Of a stretch of 64,000 nt of DNA, positions 43,811 to 52,753 are shown piece after piece. Made by a program: the position numbers and the translations under genes. The notes below the pieces were generated by a model. That model ran no database searches and had not been told where the DNA came from. It saw only the letters and a list, made by a program, of their open reading frames with translations. Location: positions 1 through 64,000 of the forward strand of contig CAYSOF010000006.1 of assembly GCA_964432595.1 (NCBI GenBank), given 5' to 3'. The stretch comes from DASYLJ01 sp964432595. Its GTDB lineage: Bacteria > Desulfobacterota > Binatia > DP-6. Numbering within the stretch: position 1 is the first letter of the stretch; the number at the start of each line of letters is the position of its first letter.

Positions 43811-45964
43811 TCAGGTGCCAGCGGCGGGCGCGGCGACCAGCCCGGAGGCGACGGACGGGCGCTCGGGGCTCGGCAGCGCGAGCGTCGTGTCGAGCGCACG
43901 GACCAGCGCGGGCACCACGGCACGATAGAGCGCGACGCGGGCGGCGAGCGCCGGCGACTCGATGTGCTGCGGCACCGCGGCGAGCTCGTCGACGAGCCGG
44001 TCGCGCGCGTTCCGCACGGCGGCGTCGTGCTGGGCGATCGAGCCGCCGCTGCCCCCGTCGACGCGATCGGCCGCCGCCGCCAGCGCGTCGCCGATCGCGC
44101 GCGCCAGGACGTGCAGCGGCCGATGCAGCGGCTCGGGAATGGGTCCGAGGTCGACGTCCATGCGGTGGCGGCCGACCGCCAGCAGGCCGAGGAAAACCGT
44201 CTGCGCGTCGGCGGAGAGACGCATCCCCTGGTGGCGGAGCGCCGCGACGTCGGGCTCGTTCGCACCGGGCTCGAAGCGCGCCTCGTCGCGCAGCCGCATG
44301 ACGGTGCGCAGCTCGTCGTAGACGGTGCGCCGTCGCATGGCGGTCGGCGACGGTGCGAGCGCGTCTTCGCCGTGCGGCAGGCCGACGCGCGACAGCGTCG
44401 CCATCATGCGGAGCGCCTTCGCGAGGTGCGTGTGGATCTCGCGCGACGCGAACACCGGCCACAGCCAGCGGTCGACCAGCATCCACACGATGATGCCGGC
44501 CACGATGCCGACGACGCGATCGCGGCCGACGACGAGGTTCGTCGCCGGGCCGTACACGTCGAGCGCGTACATCGCGAGCGCCATGCCGGTCTGCAGGCCC
44601 GCGTACGCCGACCGCGGGCTGCCCACCACGATCCATCCGGCGATGCCGAACCCGACGGCCATGACCACGAGCAGGCTCGCCAGGTTCTCGAGCCGCGGCA
44701 TCGCGAACACGATGATCGCGATCCCGAGGAAACATCCGAGCAGCGTGCCGCCGATCCGCAGCAGCCCCTTCTGCGTGCTGGCACCGGTGCTCGACTGCGC
44801 GACGATCACCGTCGTCGCCACCAAGGTGCCGATGCCCGGCCACGCGAGCCCCTGCACCAGCACGTACGCAATGCTGCTGGCGAGCGCGCCCTTCAACCCG
44901 AAGCGCACGGCCTCGGTGTTCTGCAGGGAGAAGCCCTCCGTGAAGAACGGCGCCGCGCCGCCGTCCGCGGGATGGCCGACGACGGTGTCGGACGGCGTGC
45001 CGAGAAAGCACAGCGTGGCCGCCACGCCGCGCAGGGCGCGGTCCATCTCGATCGTGCCCGCGGCCATGGCGCCCAGGCGCGGGTCGGTCGACCGCGCGGG
45101 CAGCGGCGGCAGCTCGGCGGGCGGCGTGCGCGTCGCGAGCGCCGCCCGCAGCTGCGCGCACGCGGCGGCCGCGTGGGCGAGCCCCTGCGCCGTCGGCGTG
45201 TCGACGGCGCGCACGTCGTCGGGCGCCAGCCAGAGCACGGCGGTCACGAGCCGATCCAGCTCCGTCACCAGCGACAGCTGCTCCTGATGACGTCGCCGCA
45301 ACGAGGGATGCCGCGCTTCCGCGTTCGCGATGAGGTCCAGGTGCCGGCCGAGACCGCTCGCCGACAGCGGGTCGAGCGACGCGGTCGGCTCGCCGCGGCT
45401 CGCGCGCTCGAGCGTCGCCTCCGTGCGCGCGAGGATCCGCTCGACGTCGTCGAGCAGCAGCTGCGCGGGGTCGTCGGGCCAGAGCAGCATCTGCGCGGCG
45501 GTGGCGATCACCACGCCGAGCGTCACGACGAGGATCCGCCACAACGCGAGCTCGGGGTCCGCTTCCGATGCGCCGGTCGGCAAGAGGATGGCGAAGGTGA
45601 TCCCGAGCAGCAGGCCGACGTACGGCGCCGACGTCGTGCGCGACAGGAACAGCGCCATGCCGCAGCCGAGGCCGACCAACGGGACGAGCATCCAGGGCTG
45701 ATCCGCGAAGGCGACGATGCAGACGATGGTGATCAGCCCGGCCAGCACGGTGCCGAGCGTGCGCTGGATGCCCTTGCGGAGCGACGCACCGGCGTCGGTC
45801 TGGCACACGGTGAAGATCGTGATGACCGACCAGTGCCCGTACGGAACGTGCAGCCCCATCACGATGACGATCGCCACGACGCACGCGACGACGACGCGCA
45901 TGGTCGCGCGGAAGCGGCCCGGCGTGGGCGCGAGCTCGCTCGCGAGGAAGCTCCAGAGGTTCAC
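43811..45964 (-). CDS. FUSC-family inner-membrane pump component (MdtO/AaeB-like)
   Basis: The product has 717 residues starting at GTG 45964, overlapping the HlyD-type gene as GTGA. Two membrane halves, residues about 20-165 (MRVVVACVVAIVIVMGLHVP, YGHWSVITIFTVCQTDAGAS) and about 360-520 (ASSIAYVLVQGLAWPGIGTL), each precede a soluble helical region. This repeated layout is typical of p-hydroxybenzoic acid or MdtO-type exporters. It works with the neighbouring fusion protein to export aromatic acids or drugs. The outer-membrane partner is not in the operon. Confidence 0.85.
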   Translation of the reverse strand: MNLWSFLASELAPTPGRFRATMRVVVACVVAIVIVMGLHVPYGHWSVITIFTVCQTDAGASLRKGIQRTLGTVLAGLITIVCIVAFADQPWMLVPLVGLGCGMALFLSRTTSAPYVGLLLGITFAILLPTGASEADPELALWRILVVTLGVVIATAAQMLLWPDDPAQLLLDDVERILARTEATLERASRGEPTASLDPLSASGLGRHLDLIANAEARHPSLRRRHQEQLSLVTELDRLVTAVLWLAPDDVRAVDTPTAQGLAHAAAACAQLRAALATRTPPAELPPLPARSTDPRLGAMAAGTIEMDRALRGVAATLCFLGTPSDTVVGHPADGGAAPFFTEGFSLQNTEAVRFGLKGALASSIAYVLVQGLAWPGIGTLVATTVIVAQSSTGASTQKGLLRIGGTLLGCFLGIAIIVFAMPRLENLASLLVVMAVGFGIAGWIVVGSPRSAYAGLQTGMALAMYALDVYGPATNLVVGRDRVVGIVAGIIVWMLVDRWLWPVFASREIHTHLAKALRMMATLSRVGLPHGEDALAPSPTAMRRRTVYDELRTVMRLRDEARFEPGANEPDVAALRHQGMRLSADAQTVFLGLLAVGRHRMDVDLGPIPEPLHRPLHVLARAIGDALAAAADRVDGGSGGSIAQHDAAVRNARDRLVDELAAVPQHIESPALAARVALYRAVVPALVRALDTTLALPSPERPSVASGLVAAPAAGT

Positions 45965-46986
45965 CGAGATGCGTCGCGCGTCGGCCGGATGGTAACGACC
46001 GCGGTGGCGCCCATCCGGTACGGCCGCTCGGGATCGGGCGGATCGAGCCGGATGCGGACGGGGAACCGCTGCGCCAGCCGCACCCAGTCGAGCGTCGGCT
46101 CGACGGCGGGAACCCCGTCCACCGTCGCGCCGTTGCCGGGCTGCAGGACCGCCCAACCGATGCCCTGCACGACGCCGTGGAACGGGCGGTCGGGGTAGCT
46201 CAGCAGATTGATCTCCGCCGACATGCCGGGACGGATCGCGTCGAGGTACGTCTCGCGGAAGTTCGCCATGACGTACCACTCGCGCGTGTCGACGAGCGCG
46301 AACACCTGCTGGCCCTGCCGCGCATACTGCCCGACGGCGATGTTGAGGTTCGTCACGTACGCGTCGAACGGCGCGACGACGCGGCAGTAGTCGACGTCGA
46401 GCATCGCGCTGCGCACGGCCGCCTCCGCGGCCTGCCGACGCGCGTTCAGATCGCCGACCTGCGCCAGCAGCTTCTCGGCGCGGAGACGCTCCGACCGCGC
46501 CTGCGCCAGCGCCGCCTCCGCCGCCCGCTGCTTCGCGAGCGCGTCGGCGACGGAATCGGCGGTGACGAACTTCTTCCGCAGCAGCGGCGCCATGCGGCCG
46601 TGGAAGTCGGTCGCGTACTTCGACTCCGCCTCGCGCTGGGCGATCAGCGCGTCGGCCGCCGCGATGGCGCCGCGCTGCGCCTCGAGGTCGCTCTCGACGA
46701 GCGCCAGCTCGGCGCGCACGGCCTCGAGCTTCGCCTCGTACGGCCGCGGGTCGACGACGAAGAGCACGTCGCCCTGCCGCACCGGCTGATTGTCGACGAT
46801 CGGCAGGTCGACGATGGGGCCGCTCACGTGCGGCGCGATGGCGACGATGTTGGCGCGCACGGCGGCGTCGTCGGTGCGCGGGTGACGTGCCAGCAGCACC
46901 CACACCCAGATGCTCGTGACGACCGCGCCGACGACGATGGCGGCACCGATCGTGCGGCCGAGCAGGCGACGCGCGGCCTCCGTCAT
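45961..46986 (-). CDS. HlyD-family periplasmic adaptor (MdtN/AaeA-like)
   Basis: The product has 341 residues. One N-terminal helix (TIGAAIVVGAVVTSIWVWVLL) is followed by TDDAAVRANIVAIAPHVSGP, VVDPRPYEAKLEAVRAELAL, a long alpha-hairpin (residues about 95-200) and barrel domains (FDAYVTNLNIAVGQYARQGQ). It bridges the inner-membrane pump and an outer-membrane channel. ATG 46986 overlaps the ytcA-like stop as ATGA. The gene order ytcA, adaptor, FUSC pump equals that of enterobacterial ytcA-mdtN-mdtO. Confidence 0.88.
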   Translation of the reverse strand: MTEAARRLLGRTIGAAIVVGAVVTSIWVWVLLARHPRTDDAAVRANIVAIAPHVSGPIVDLPIVDNQPVRQGDVLFVVDPRPYEAKLEAVRAELALVESDLEAQRGAIAAADALIAQREAESKYATDFHGRMAPLLRKKFVTADSVADALAKQRAAEAALAQARSERLRAEKLLAQVGDLNARRQAAEAAVRSAMLDVDYCRVVAPFDAYVTNLNIAVGQYARQGQQVFALVDTREWYVMANFRETYLDAIRPGMSAEINLLSYPDRPFHGVVQGIGWAVLQPGNGATVDGVPAVEPTLDWVRLAQRFPVRIRLDPPDPERPYRMGATAVVTIRPTRDASR

Positions 46987-47243
46987 GTCCGGTACAGCAC
47001 GAGCCAGCTGAGCATCGTCATCAGCAGGCCGAGCGACGTCCAGATGAGCAGCGGCGGCCCGAGGTGCGGTTCCAGCCCCGTCACGACGAGCACCTGGCGG
47101 ACGGCGAGGGTCAGCACCAGCCCGAGCACCAGGCAGACCATCCACGCCGGGAAGAACGATCCCTCGATGTTGATGACCGGCGCGCAGCCCGCGACGGCGG
47201 TCGTCGCCGCCACGAGCCCCATCCGCACGACCCACCCCGCCAT
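46983..47243 (-). CDS. ytcA: YtcA-family small lipoprotein
   Basis: The product has 86 residues. A lipobox TAVAGC ends the signal peptide near residue 19. Two hydrophobic helices follow (PAWMVCLVLGLVLTLAVRQV and LLIWTSLGLLMTMLSWLVLY), separated by VTGLEPHLGPP. Length and layout match E. coli YtcA, encoded next to mdtNOP. It is presumably an accessory of the efflux system. It is the first gene of the operon, divergent from the CSLREA gene with 135 bp between starts. Confidence 0.82.
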   Translation of the reverse strand: MAGWVVRMGLVAATTAVAGCAPVINIEGSFFPAWMVCLVLGLVLTLAVRQVLVVTGLEPHLGPPLLIWTSLGLLMTMLSWLVLYRT

Positions 47244-47378
47244 GGCGTGCCCATTACAACCTCGCCGGCCGCGGCGAAAGGCCTGCGAAACGAGCGGTTT
47301 GAGACTCGGCAGTTCGCCCCGCATCCTGGACCGACCGAGCGAGCGGCTTCCCGGGTGGGACCGCGTGGAGGATGACGC

Positions 47379-49766
47379 ATGTGGAACGGTGAGCAACGGG
47401 GCCGGTGGAACGCGTCCGCGGCGGCGGCCGTGCTGGCGATCACGCTGGCGTCGGCCACGGCACATGCGTTGACGTTCACGGTGAACAGCACCGCCGACGA
47501 GATCGATGCGGCGGCGGGCAACGCCATCTGCGCGACGGCGTCGGGCGCGTGCACGCTGCGCGCCGCCATCCAGGAGGCGAACGTCGTCCTCGGCACCGAT
47601 ACGATCGTCGTCCCGGCCGGCACGTTCCAGCTGACTCTCGTCGGCGACGGCGACAACGCCGGCATCACCGGCGACCTCGACGTGCAGCAGGAGGTCGAAA
47701 TCACCGGCGCGGGTCCGGACCAGACGATCATCGACGGTCTCGGCGCCGACCGCGTCTTCCACGTCATCAACGGCACGCGCCTCACGCTCGCCGGAGTCGC
47801 GATCGTGAACGGCGCAGCGCCCGGAAGCGTCGGCGGCGGTCTGCACGTCGAGACCGGCGACGAGGAGCCGGTCGCCCTGACGAACGTGCGCTTCGGCAGC
47901 AACTCGGCGAGCCAGGGCGGCGCCATGTTCTACAACGGCACGTCGTTGACGCTCACCGACTGCGTGTTCGAGGACAACGCGTCCGGCGCGGGCGGCGCCC
48001 TGCTCCAGAGCGGCGACGAGAGCGCCCTCACGATCGTGCGATCGCGGTTCGCGGCCAACACGGGCGGCGGCGTCGGCGGCGCCATCTACTACACCGGGAC
48101 GGGGGCGGTCTCCGTCACCGACAGCCAGTTCACCGAGAACTCGGCCGGCACGGGCGGCACCCTGTTCGTCGTGTCGACGGTACCGCTGACGATCACCGGC
48201 TCGCGCTTCGAGGCGTCCTTCGCCTCGGGCGCGGGCGGCGCGGTGTTCTACGACGGCAACGACGGTCCGGGCAGCGGCCTCGCGATGACGGGCGGCGCAA
48301 TCGTCGACAACGTCGCCCTCACCGTGGGGGGCGGCCTCTTCGCCGATTCCGTCGGGCCGGTGTCGATCACCGGCACCGAGCTGACCGACAACCTCGGCGT
48401 CTTCGGCGGCGGCGCCGTCTTCTTCGGCGGCGACAGCACCGGCGACCTGGGGCTCACCGGCGTCACCATGATCGGCAACAGCGCCCCGAGCGGTCAGGGC
48501 GGCGCCGTCCACTCCACGACCCTCGGGGTGCTCCGCATCGGCACCACCGAGATCCGTGACAGCTTCGCGGGCTCGAACGGCGGCGGCGTGTACGCGGAAG
48601 GCCAGCTGAACACGATCGTGGCGCAGAGCCGGTTCCTCGAGAATCGCGTCGCGAACGGCCAGGGCGGCGGCATGTTCGACGCGCCCGCGCTCGATTCGAT
48701 CATCGTCGACACGACGTTCACCGACAACCGGGCGCTCAACGGGCCGGGCGGCGGCCTCTACCGCACGGGCGTCGGCCTGGCGACCATCAACAACTCGACG
48801 TTCTCGCTGAACCAGGCGACGGGAGGCGGCGGCCAGGGCGGCGGCGTCTGGGTCGTCGGCACCAGCCCCACCCTGATGACGAACTGCACCCTGTCGGCGA
48901 ACGTCGCCGGCGACGCCGGCGGCGGCATCTACGCCGGCGGACCGATCACGATCCGCTCGTCGACCTTCGTCGGCAATCGCGCCATCACGACCGGCGGCGC
49001 CGCGATCTACAGCGACTTCCCGCCGGTCACGCTGAGCGCGAGCATCGTCGGCAGCACCGGCTTCAGCGACGCCTGCGCCGGCACGCTGCCGTTCGCGTCG
49101 GCCAACGACAACATCGACCAGGACGGCTCGTGCGGGCTCGCCGGCGTCAACGACCGCGTCGTCGACCCGCAGCTCGGCCCGCTCGCCGAGAACGGCGGCC
49201 TGACGGCGACGCACATGCCGCTGGCGGGAAGCCCCGCCGTCGACACGGCGACGAACAGCTTCTGCCCCGGCACCGACGAGCGCGGCACCGGCCGCCCGGC
49301 GGACGGCAACGGCGACGGCTCGGCGGCGTGCGACGTCGGCGCGGTCGAGTTCCTCGACGAGTGCCCGAGCGACGCCGCCAAGGTGTTGGCCGGCGTCTGC
49401 GGCTGCGGCGTCCCCGACGCCGACGCGAACGCGAACGGGGCGGTCGACTGCCAGATCAACGCGGAGATGAAGGCGCGCATCGCGCGCGGGCTCGCGTTGA
49501 TCGGCGGGCTCACCGGCGACAAGACGCCCGAGCAGGGCGCGATGCGCGACGAGCTCAAGAACCTGGGCGACGACATCGTCGCGTTCGTCAATCAGAACGG
49601 CGGCGCGATCGTGCTGGCGCAGCCGGGCGTCAACCTCGCCAAGCTCGCCAAGAAGGCGAAGAAGACGACGAAGCAAACGCTCCGCGGCAAGGGCAAGGCC
49701 CTCGAGAAGAAGAAGGGCCGTGCCACCGCCGCGCTGCAAGCCATGGACGCGGCGGTGGCGCCCTAA
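47379..49766 (+). CDS. CSLREA-domain secreted beta-helix protein with lysine-rich tail
   Basis: The product has 795 residues from ATG 47379, with GGAGG 7 nt upstream. Signal peptide to about residue 30. TFTVNSTADEIDA and CTLRAAIQEAN (58-68) define the CSLREA domain. Residues about 100-600 are a right-handed parallel beta-helix with many GGG-rich turns (GGAVFYDG, GNSAPSGQGGAVHST). GSPAVDTATNSFCPGTDERG is the choice-of-anchor-Q-like end. A DECPSDAAKVLAGVCGCG module and a tail rich in lysine (AKLAKKAKKTTKQ, KALEKKKGRATAA) follow. It is probably cell-surface or secreted. The role is unknown; adhesion or polysaccharide binding are options. Confidence 0.82.
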   Translation: MWNGEQRGRWNASAAAAVLAITLASATAHALTFTVNSTADEIDAAAGNAICATASGACTLRAAIQEANVVLGTDTIVVPAGTFQLTLVGDGDNAGITGDLDVQQEVEITGAGPDQTIIDGLGADRVFHVINGTRLTLAGVAIVNGAAPGSVGGGLHVETGDEEPVALTNVRFGSNSASQGGAMFYNGTSLTLTDCVFEDNASGAGGALLQSGDESALTIVRSRFAANTGGGVGGAIYYTGTGAVSVTDSQFTENSAGTGGTLFVVSTVPLTITGSRFEASFASGAGGAVFYDGNDGPGSGLAMTGGAIVDNVALTVGGGLFADSVGPVSITGTELTDNLGVFGGGAVFFGGDSTGDLGLTGVTMIGNSAPSGQGGAVHSTTLGVLRIGTTEIRDSFAGSNGGGVYAEGQLNTIVAQSRFLENRVANGQGGGMFDAPALDSIIVDTTFTDNRALNGPGGGLYRTGVGLATINNSTFSLNQATGGGGQGGGVWVVGTSPTLMTNCTLSANVAGDAGGGIYAGGPITIRSSTFVGNRAITTGGAAIYSDFPPVTLSASIVGSTGFSDACAGTLPFASANDNIDQDGSCGLAGVNDRVVDPQLGPLAENGGLTATHMPLAGSPAVDTATNSFCPGTDERGTGRPADGNGDGSAACDVGAVEFLDECPSDAAKVLAGVCGCGVPDADANANGAVDCQINAEMKARIARGLALIGGLTGDKTPEQGAMRDELKNLGDDIVAFVNQNGGAIVLAQPGVNLAKLAKKAKKTTKQTLRGKGKALEKKKGRATAALQAMDAAVAP

Positions 49767-49771
49767 AAGGC

Positions 49772-51475
49772 TCAGGCCGGCACGAGCTCCGGGTAGACCG
49801 GCTCCCACATCGCCGACGCGACCGCGCCGGCGACGTCGGCGTCGGGCAGGTCGCGCCCGACGCCCTCGTCGCGTGCCGCGGTGACGACCGCTTCCGCGAC
49901 GCGCGCGGTGATCGGCCGCAGGCGGCGGATCGCGGGGAAGAGGCTGCCGCTCGCGAGGTCCTCGTCGCCGACCTCCGCGGCGAGGCGACGCGCCGCCGCC
50001 TCGAGCATGCCGTCGGTGACCCGTCGTGCCTTGGCGACGATCGCGCCGAGCCCGATGCCGGGAAAGACGAACGCGTTGTTGCCTTGCCCGATCACGAACG
50101 TGCGCTCGGCGAACTGCACCGGCTCGAACGGGCTGCCGGTGGCGACGAGCGCGCGACCGTTCGTCCACGCGTGCACGTCGGCCGGCTTCGCCTCGCTCTG
50201 GCTCGTCGGATTCGACAGCGGCAGGATCACCGGCCGCTCGACGTGCTTCGCCATCTCGCGGACGACGTCCTCGGTGAACGTGTCGGGCTCGCCCGACGTC
50301 CCGATCAGCGCCGTCGGCCGCAAGCCCTTCACGACGGCGCCGAGATCGTCGCCGCCCTTCAGGCCGGCGGCGGCGGCCATCGCGGGCGACCAGGCCAGCT
50401 CGCGCTTGTAGCCGTCGCGGATCGAGCCGTCGTCGACGACGAGGCCCTTCGAGTCGAGGCACACGACGGCGCGCAGCAGGTCGTCGCCCGCGAGCCCTTC
50501 CGCCGCCATCGCACGACGGATCAGCCGGCCGATGCCGACGCCCGCCGCTCCCGCGCCGAGGATCACGACGCGCTGGTCGCGGAGCGGGATGCCCGACACG
50601 CGGGTGCCCGCGATCAGCGCCGCGACGGTCACCGCCGCGGTGCCCTGGATGTCGTCGTTGAACGACGGCAGCGTCTCGCGGTAGCGCTCGAGCAGCGCGA
50701 ACGCGGTGCCCTTCTTGAAGTCCTCCCACTGCAGCAGCGCGTGCGGGAAGCGCTGGCGGACGGCGTGCACGAACTCATCGAGGAGCGTGTCGTACTCGGC
50801 GCCGCGGAGCCGCGGGTGCCGCCAGCCGATGTACAGCTCGTCGTCGAGCAGCGCGCGGTTGTCGGTGCCGACGTCGAGGCTGATCGGCAGCGTCGTCGCC
50901 GGGTGGATGCCGGCCGCGGCCGTGTAGAGCGCGAGCTTGCCGATCGGGATGCCCATGCCGCCGGCGCCCTGGTCGCCGAGCCCGAGGATACGCTCGTTGT
51001 CGGTCACCACGATGAGACGGACGTCGTCGTAGGGGACGTGGGCGAGCACCCCGGCGATGCGGCCGCGGTGCTCGGGGGTGATCCAGACGCCGCGGGCGCG
51101 GCGGAAGATGTGGCTGTAGCGCCGGCAGGCCTCGCCGACGACGGGCGTGTAGACGATGGGCAGCAGCTCTTCGAGGTGATCGAGCAGGACGCGGTAGAAG
51201 AGGTGCTCGTTGCGGTCCTGCAGCGCGGCGAGGCCGATGTAGCGCTCGAGCGGCTCGGTCTTGCGGACGATGTTGTCGAAGGCGCGGCGAGCCTGCTGCT
51301 CCATCGTGCTGACGACCGGGGGGAGCAGGCCTTCCAGGTCGAAGCGGCGCCGCTCCTCGGCGGTGAAGGCGGTGGACTTGTTGAACATCGCGTGGCCGAG
51401 CAGGCGGGTGCCCCGGTGGGGGACGGCGACGCGCATGCGGCCGTCGGCCAGGCGTTCCATCTGATAGTGTTCCAT
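49772..51475 (-). CDS. maeA: NAD-dependent malic enzyme
   Basis: The product has 567 residues, normal for the long SfcA-type enzyme. YTPVVGEACRRYSHIFR, DNERILGLGDQGAGGMGIPI (with catalytic Arg/Lys near GKLALY), SFNDDIQGTAAV and the NAD motif VILGAGAAGVGIG are all present. It decarboxylates malate to pyruvate. ATG 51475 fits the family N-terminus (MEHYQMERLADG). It is divergent from ssb and runs toward the CSLREA gene; only 5 bp separate those two stops. Confidence 0.94.
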   Translation of the reverse strand: MEHYQMERLADGRMRVAVPHRGTRLLGHAMFNKSTAFTAEERRRFDLEGLLPPVVSTMEQQARRAFDNIVRKTEPLERYIGLAALQDRNEHLFYRVLLDHLEELLPIVYTPVVGEACRRYSHIFRRARGVWITPEHRGRIAGVLAHVPYDDVRLIVVTDNERILGLGDQGAGGMGIPIGKLALYTAAAGIHPATTLPISLDVGTDNRALLDDELYIGWRHPRLRGAEYDTLLDEFVHAVRQRFPHALLQWEDFKKGTAFALLERYRETLPSFNDDIQGTAAVTVAALIAGTRVSGIPLRDQRVVILGAGAAGVGIGRLIRRAMAAEGLAGDDLLRAVVCLDSKGLVVDDGSIRDGYKRELAWSPAMAAAAGLKGGDDLGAVVKGLRPTALIGTSGEPDTFTEDVVREMAKHVERPVILPLSNPTSQSEAKPADVHAWTNGRALVATGSPFEPVQFAERTFVIGQGNNAFVFPGIGLGAIVAKARRVTDGMLEAAARRLAAEVGDEDLASGSLFPAIRRLRPITARVAEAVVTAARDEGVGRDLPDADVAGAVASAMWEPVYPELVPA

Positions 51476-51600
51476 GGTCTGGGGAGGCTCCTCCTCCGGC
51501 GGCGAGGCCTGCCGGGGAGTGCGACAGTACCGCGCGAGCTCAGCCGGTGCGAGGGGGTCCGTTTCCGGGTACCGAGACCCCACGAAGGGCGCGCCCCACG

Positions 51601-51630
51601 TTGACTCCGGGACCGCGCCGCGACTATCGT
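51601..51630 (+). promoter_or_regulatory. Promoter of ssb
   Basis: TTGACT (51601-51606), an 18-nt spacer and TATCGT (51625-51630) precede a short leader with GGAGGG (51644-51649) 7 nt before ATG 51657. Confidence 0.55.
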
Positions 51631-51656
51631 CCGCCGCTCACACGGAGGGTGCGGCG

Positions 51657-52091
51657 ATGTCGTTGAACAGGGTCATGCTGATCGGGAACCTCGGGAAGGA
51701 TCCGGAGGTTCGCTTCACGCCGGGCGGACAGGCGGTCGCCCGCTTCTCCCTGGCCACCAGCGAGGTCTTCAACGACCGCGAGGGGCAGCGCCAGGAACGG
51801 ACGGAGTGGCACAACATCGTCGTCTGGGGGAAGCAGGCCGAGACCTGCGGCCAGTACCTGGCCAAAGGCCGCCAGGTGTTCATCGAAGGCTCGATCCGCA
51901 ATCGGTCGTACGACGACAAGGACGGCAACAAGCGCTACATCACCGAGGTGAACGCCCAGCGCGTGCAGTTCCTCGGCGGTCGTGGCGGTGACGGCGGCGG
52001 TGGTGGTCGCGGCGGCGGTGGCGGTGGCGGTGGCGGTCACGACGACCTGCCGCCCATGCCGACGCCCGAGGACGACGACATCCCGTTCTGA
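51657..52091 (+). CDS. ssb: Single-stranded DNA-binding protein
   Basis: The product has 144 residues. The OB fold (residues 1-107) starts MSLNRVMLIGNLGKDPEVR and includes TEWHNIVVWGKQAETCGQYL and GRQVFIEGSIRNRSY. A glycine-rich linker (about 110-128) leads to the acidic tip DDDIPF that recruits replication and repair partners. It is a single-gene unit with its own promoter. The linker is short compared with E. coli SSB. Confidence 0.95.
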   Translation: MSLNRVMLIGNLGKDPEVRFTPGGQAVARFSLATSEVFNDREGQRQERTEWHNIVVWGKQAETCGQYLAKGRQVFIEGSIRNRSYDDKDGNKRYITEVNAQRVQFLGGRGGDGGGGGRGGGGGGGGGHDDLPPMPTPEDDDIPF

Positions 52092-52127
52092 GTCGGTCGT
52101 AGCGGGCGGTCTCGGCGGCCGCCCGCC

Positions 52128-52511
52128 TCAGCCGATCACTTGCAGCGGCGAGTGCTCGGCGATGCGACGAAAGACCATGTCGCGCGAGAGCAGACGGGCG
52201 TCGCGGTCGATCGCGCATTGCGCGACGTGCGCGTCGGGCGTGGAGATCGTGAGGCCACGTTCCTGGAGCGCGAGCCGGAGCTCCCCGACGAGCACCCAGT
52301 GACCGCGGGGGGTTTCGTGGACTGCCAGCTCGCGCAGCGCGTCCACGATTGCCGCGCGGTCCCGAGGCCGTCGCGCACCGCTGACGAGCTCGGCGATGAC
52401 GATCGGAGGAAGGACGACGACGCCACGCGCGAGGGCGTCTTCCAGAAGCGGCACCTCGATACCATGGAGAAAGTCGACCCATACCGAGGTGTCAACGACG
52501 AGTCCGCTCAC
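52128..52511 (-). CDS. vapC: VapC-type PIN-domain toxin
   Basis: The product has 127 residues. The PIN fold is shown by LVVDTSVWVDFLHG (first catalytic Asp), VIAELVSGARRP (conserved Glu), TPDAHVAQCAIDRDARLLSRD (later acidic residues). It is a predicted Mg-dependent ribonuclease held inactive by the upstream antitoxin. GTG 52511 lies inside the antitoxin gene (20-bp overlap), ensuring coupled synthesis. Confidence 0.9.
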   Translation of the reverse strand: MSGLVVDTSVWVDFLHGIEVPLLEDALARGVVVLPPIVIAELVSGARRPRDRAAIVDALRELAVHETPRGHWVLVGELRLALQERGLTISTPDAHVAQCAIDRDARLLSRDMVFRRIAEHSPLQVIG

Positions 52512-52704
52512 GCGAGGCCTCCAGATCGACGTCGAGCTTCACCTTGCCACGGAGGGCCATCGCCTTCTCGAATCCGCGGGCACGGCGCACGAGGCGCAGC
52601 CCCTCCACCAACGTCTCGGTGATTCCCTTGCGCGTGACCTTCATCGCGTCCGCCAGGAGGTCCTCAGGAAGGTTCGCCGTGATCCGCCGCGCCTTGCCCG
52701 CCAT
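52492..52704 (-). CDS. vapB: VapB-type antitoxin
   Basis: The product has 70 residues. RITANLPEDLLADAMKVTRK resembles the DNA-binding ribbon-helix-helix N-terminus of VapB antitoxins, followed by TETLVEGLRLVRRARG and a C-terminal ALRGKVKLDVDLEASRE that wraps the toxin. I start it at ATG 52704 because a TTGATC-N17-TACGAT promoter ends 6 nt upstream; ATG 52728 falls inside the promoter/operator. It is expected to repress its own operon together with VapC. Confidence 0.85.
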   Translation of the reverse strand: MAGKARRITANLPEDLLADAMKVTRKGITETLVEGLRLVRRARGFEKAMALRGKVKLDVDLEASRERTRR

Positions 52705-52710
52705 TCGTGG

Positions 52711-52739
52711 ATCGTAACGGCCATACATACGATGATCAA
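52711..52739 (-). promoter_or_regulatory. Leaderless-type vapBC promoter
   Basis: On the minus strand TTGATC (52734-52739) and TACGAT (52711-52716) are 17 nt apart, and ATG 52704 follows after 6 nt with no Shine-Dalgarno. The -35 lies inside the inverted repeat at 52726-52751. Confidence 0.5.
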
Positions 52740-52751
52740 TACGTCCGTATG
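52726..52751. promoter_or_regulatory. Predicted VapBC autoregulatory operator
   Basis: CATACG (52726-52731) and CGTATG (52746-52751) form an inverted repeat with a 14-bp spacer. A second nested palindrome, ATACG-N2-CGTAT (52739-52750), overlaps its right half. The element covers the -35 of the vapBC promoter and ends 3 bp from the radC stop, the expected place for toxin-antitoxin autorepression. Confidence 0.5.
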
Positions 52752-52753
52752 AA

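Noticed and set aside
47244..50729. Upstream 1160 codons of the long minus-strand frame that ends in the YtcA gene
   Set aside because: They oppose the CSLREA and malic enzyme genes; only the last 86 codons, with signal peptide and lipobox, form a gene.
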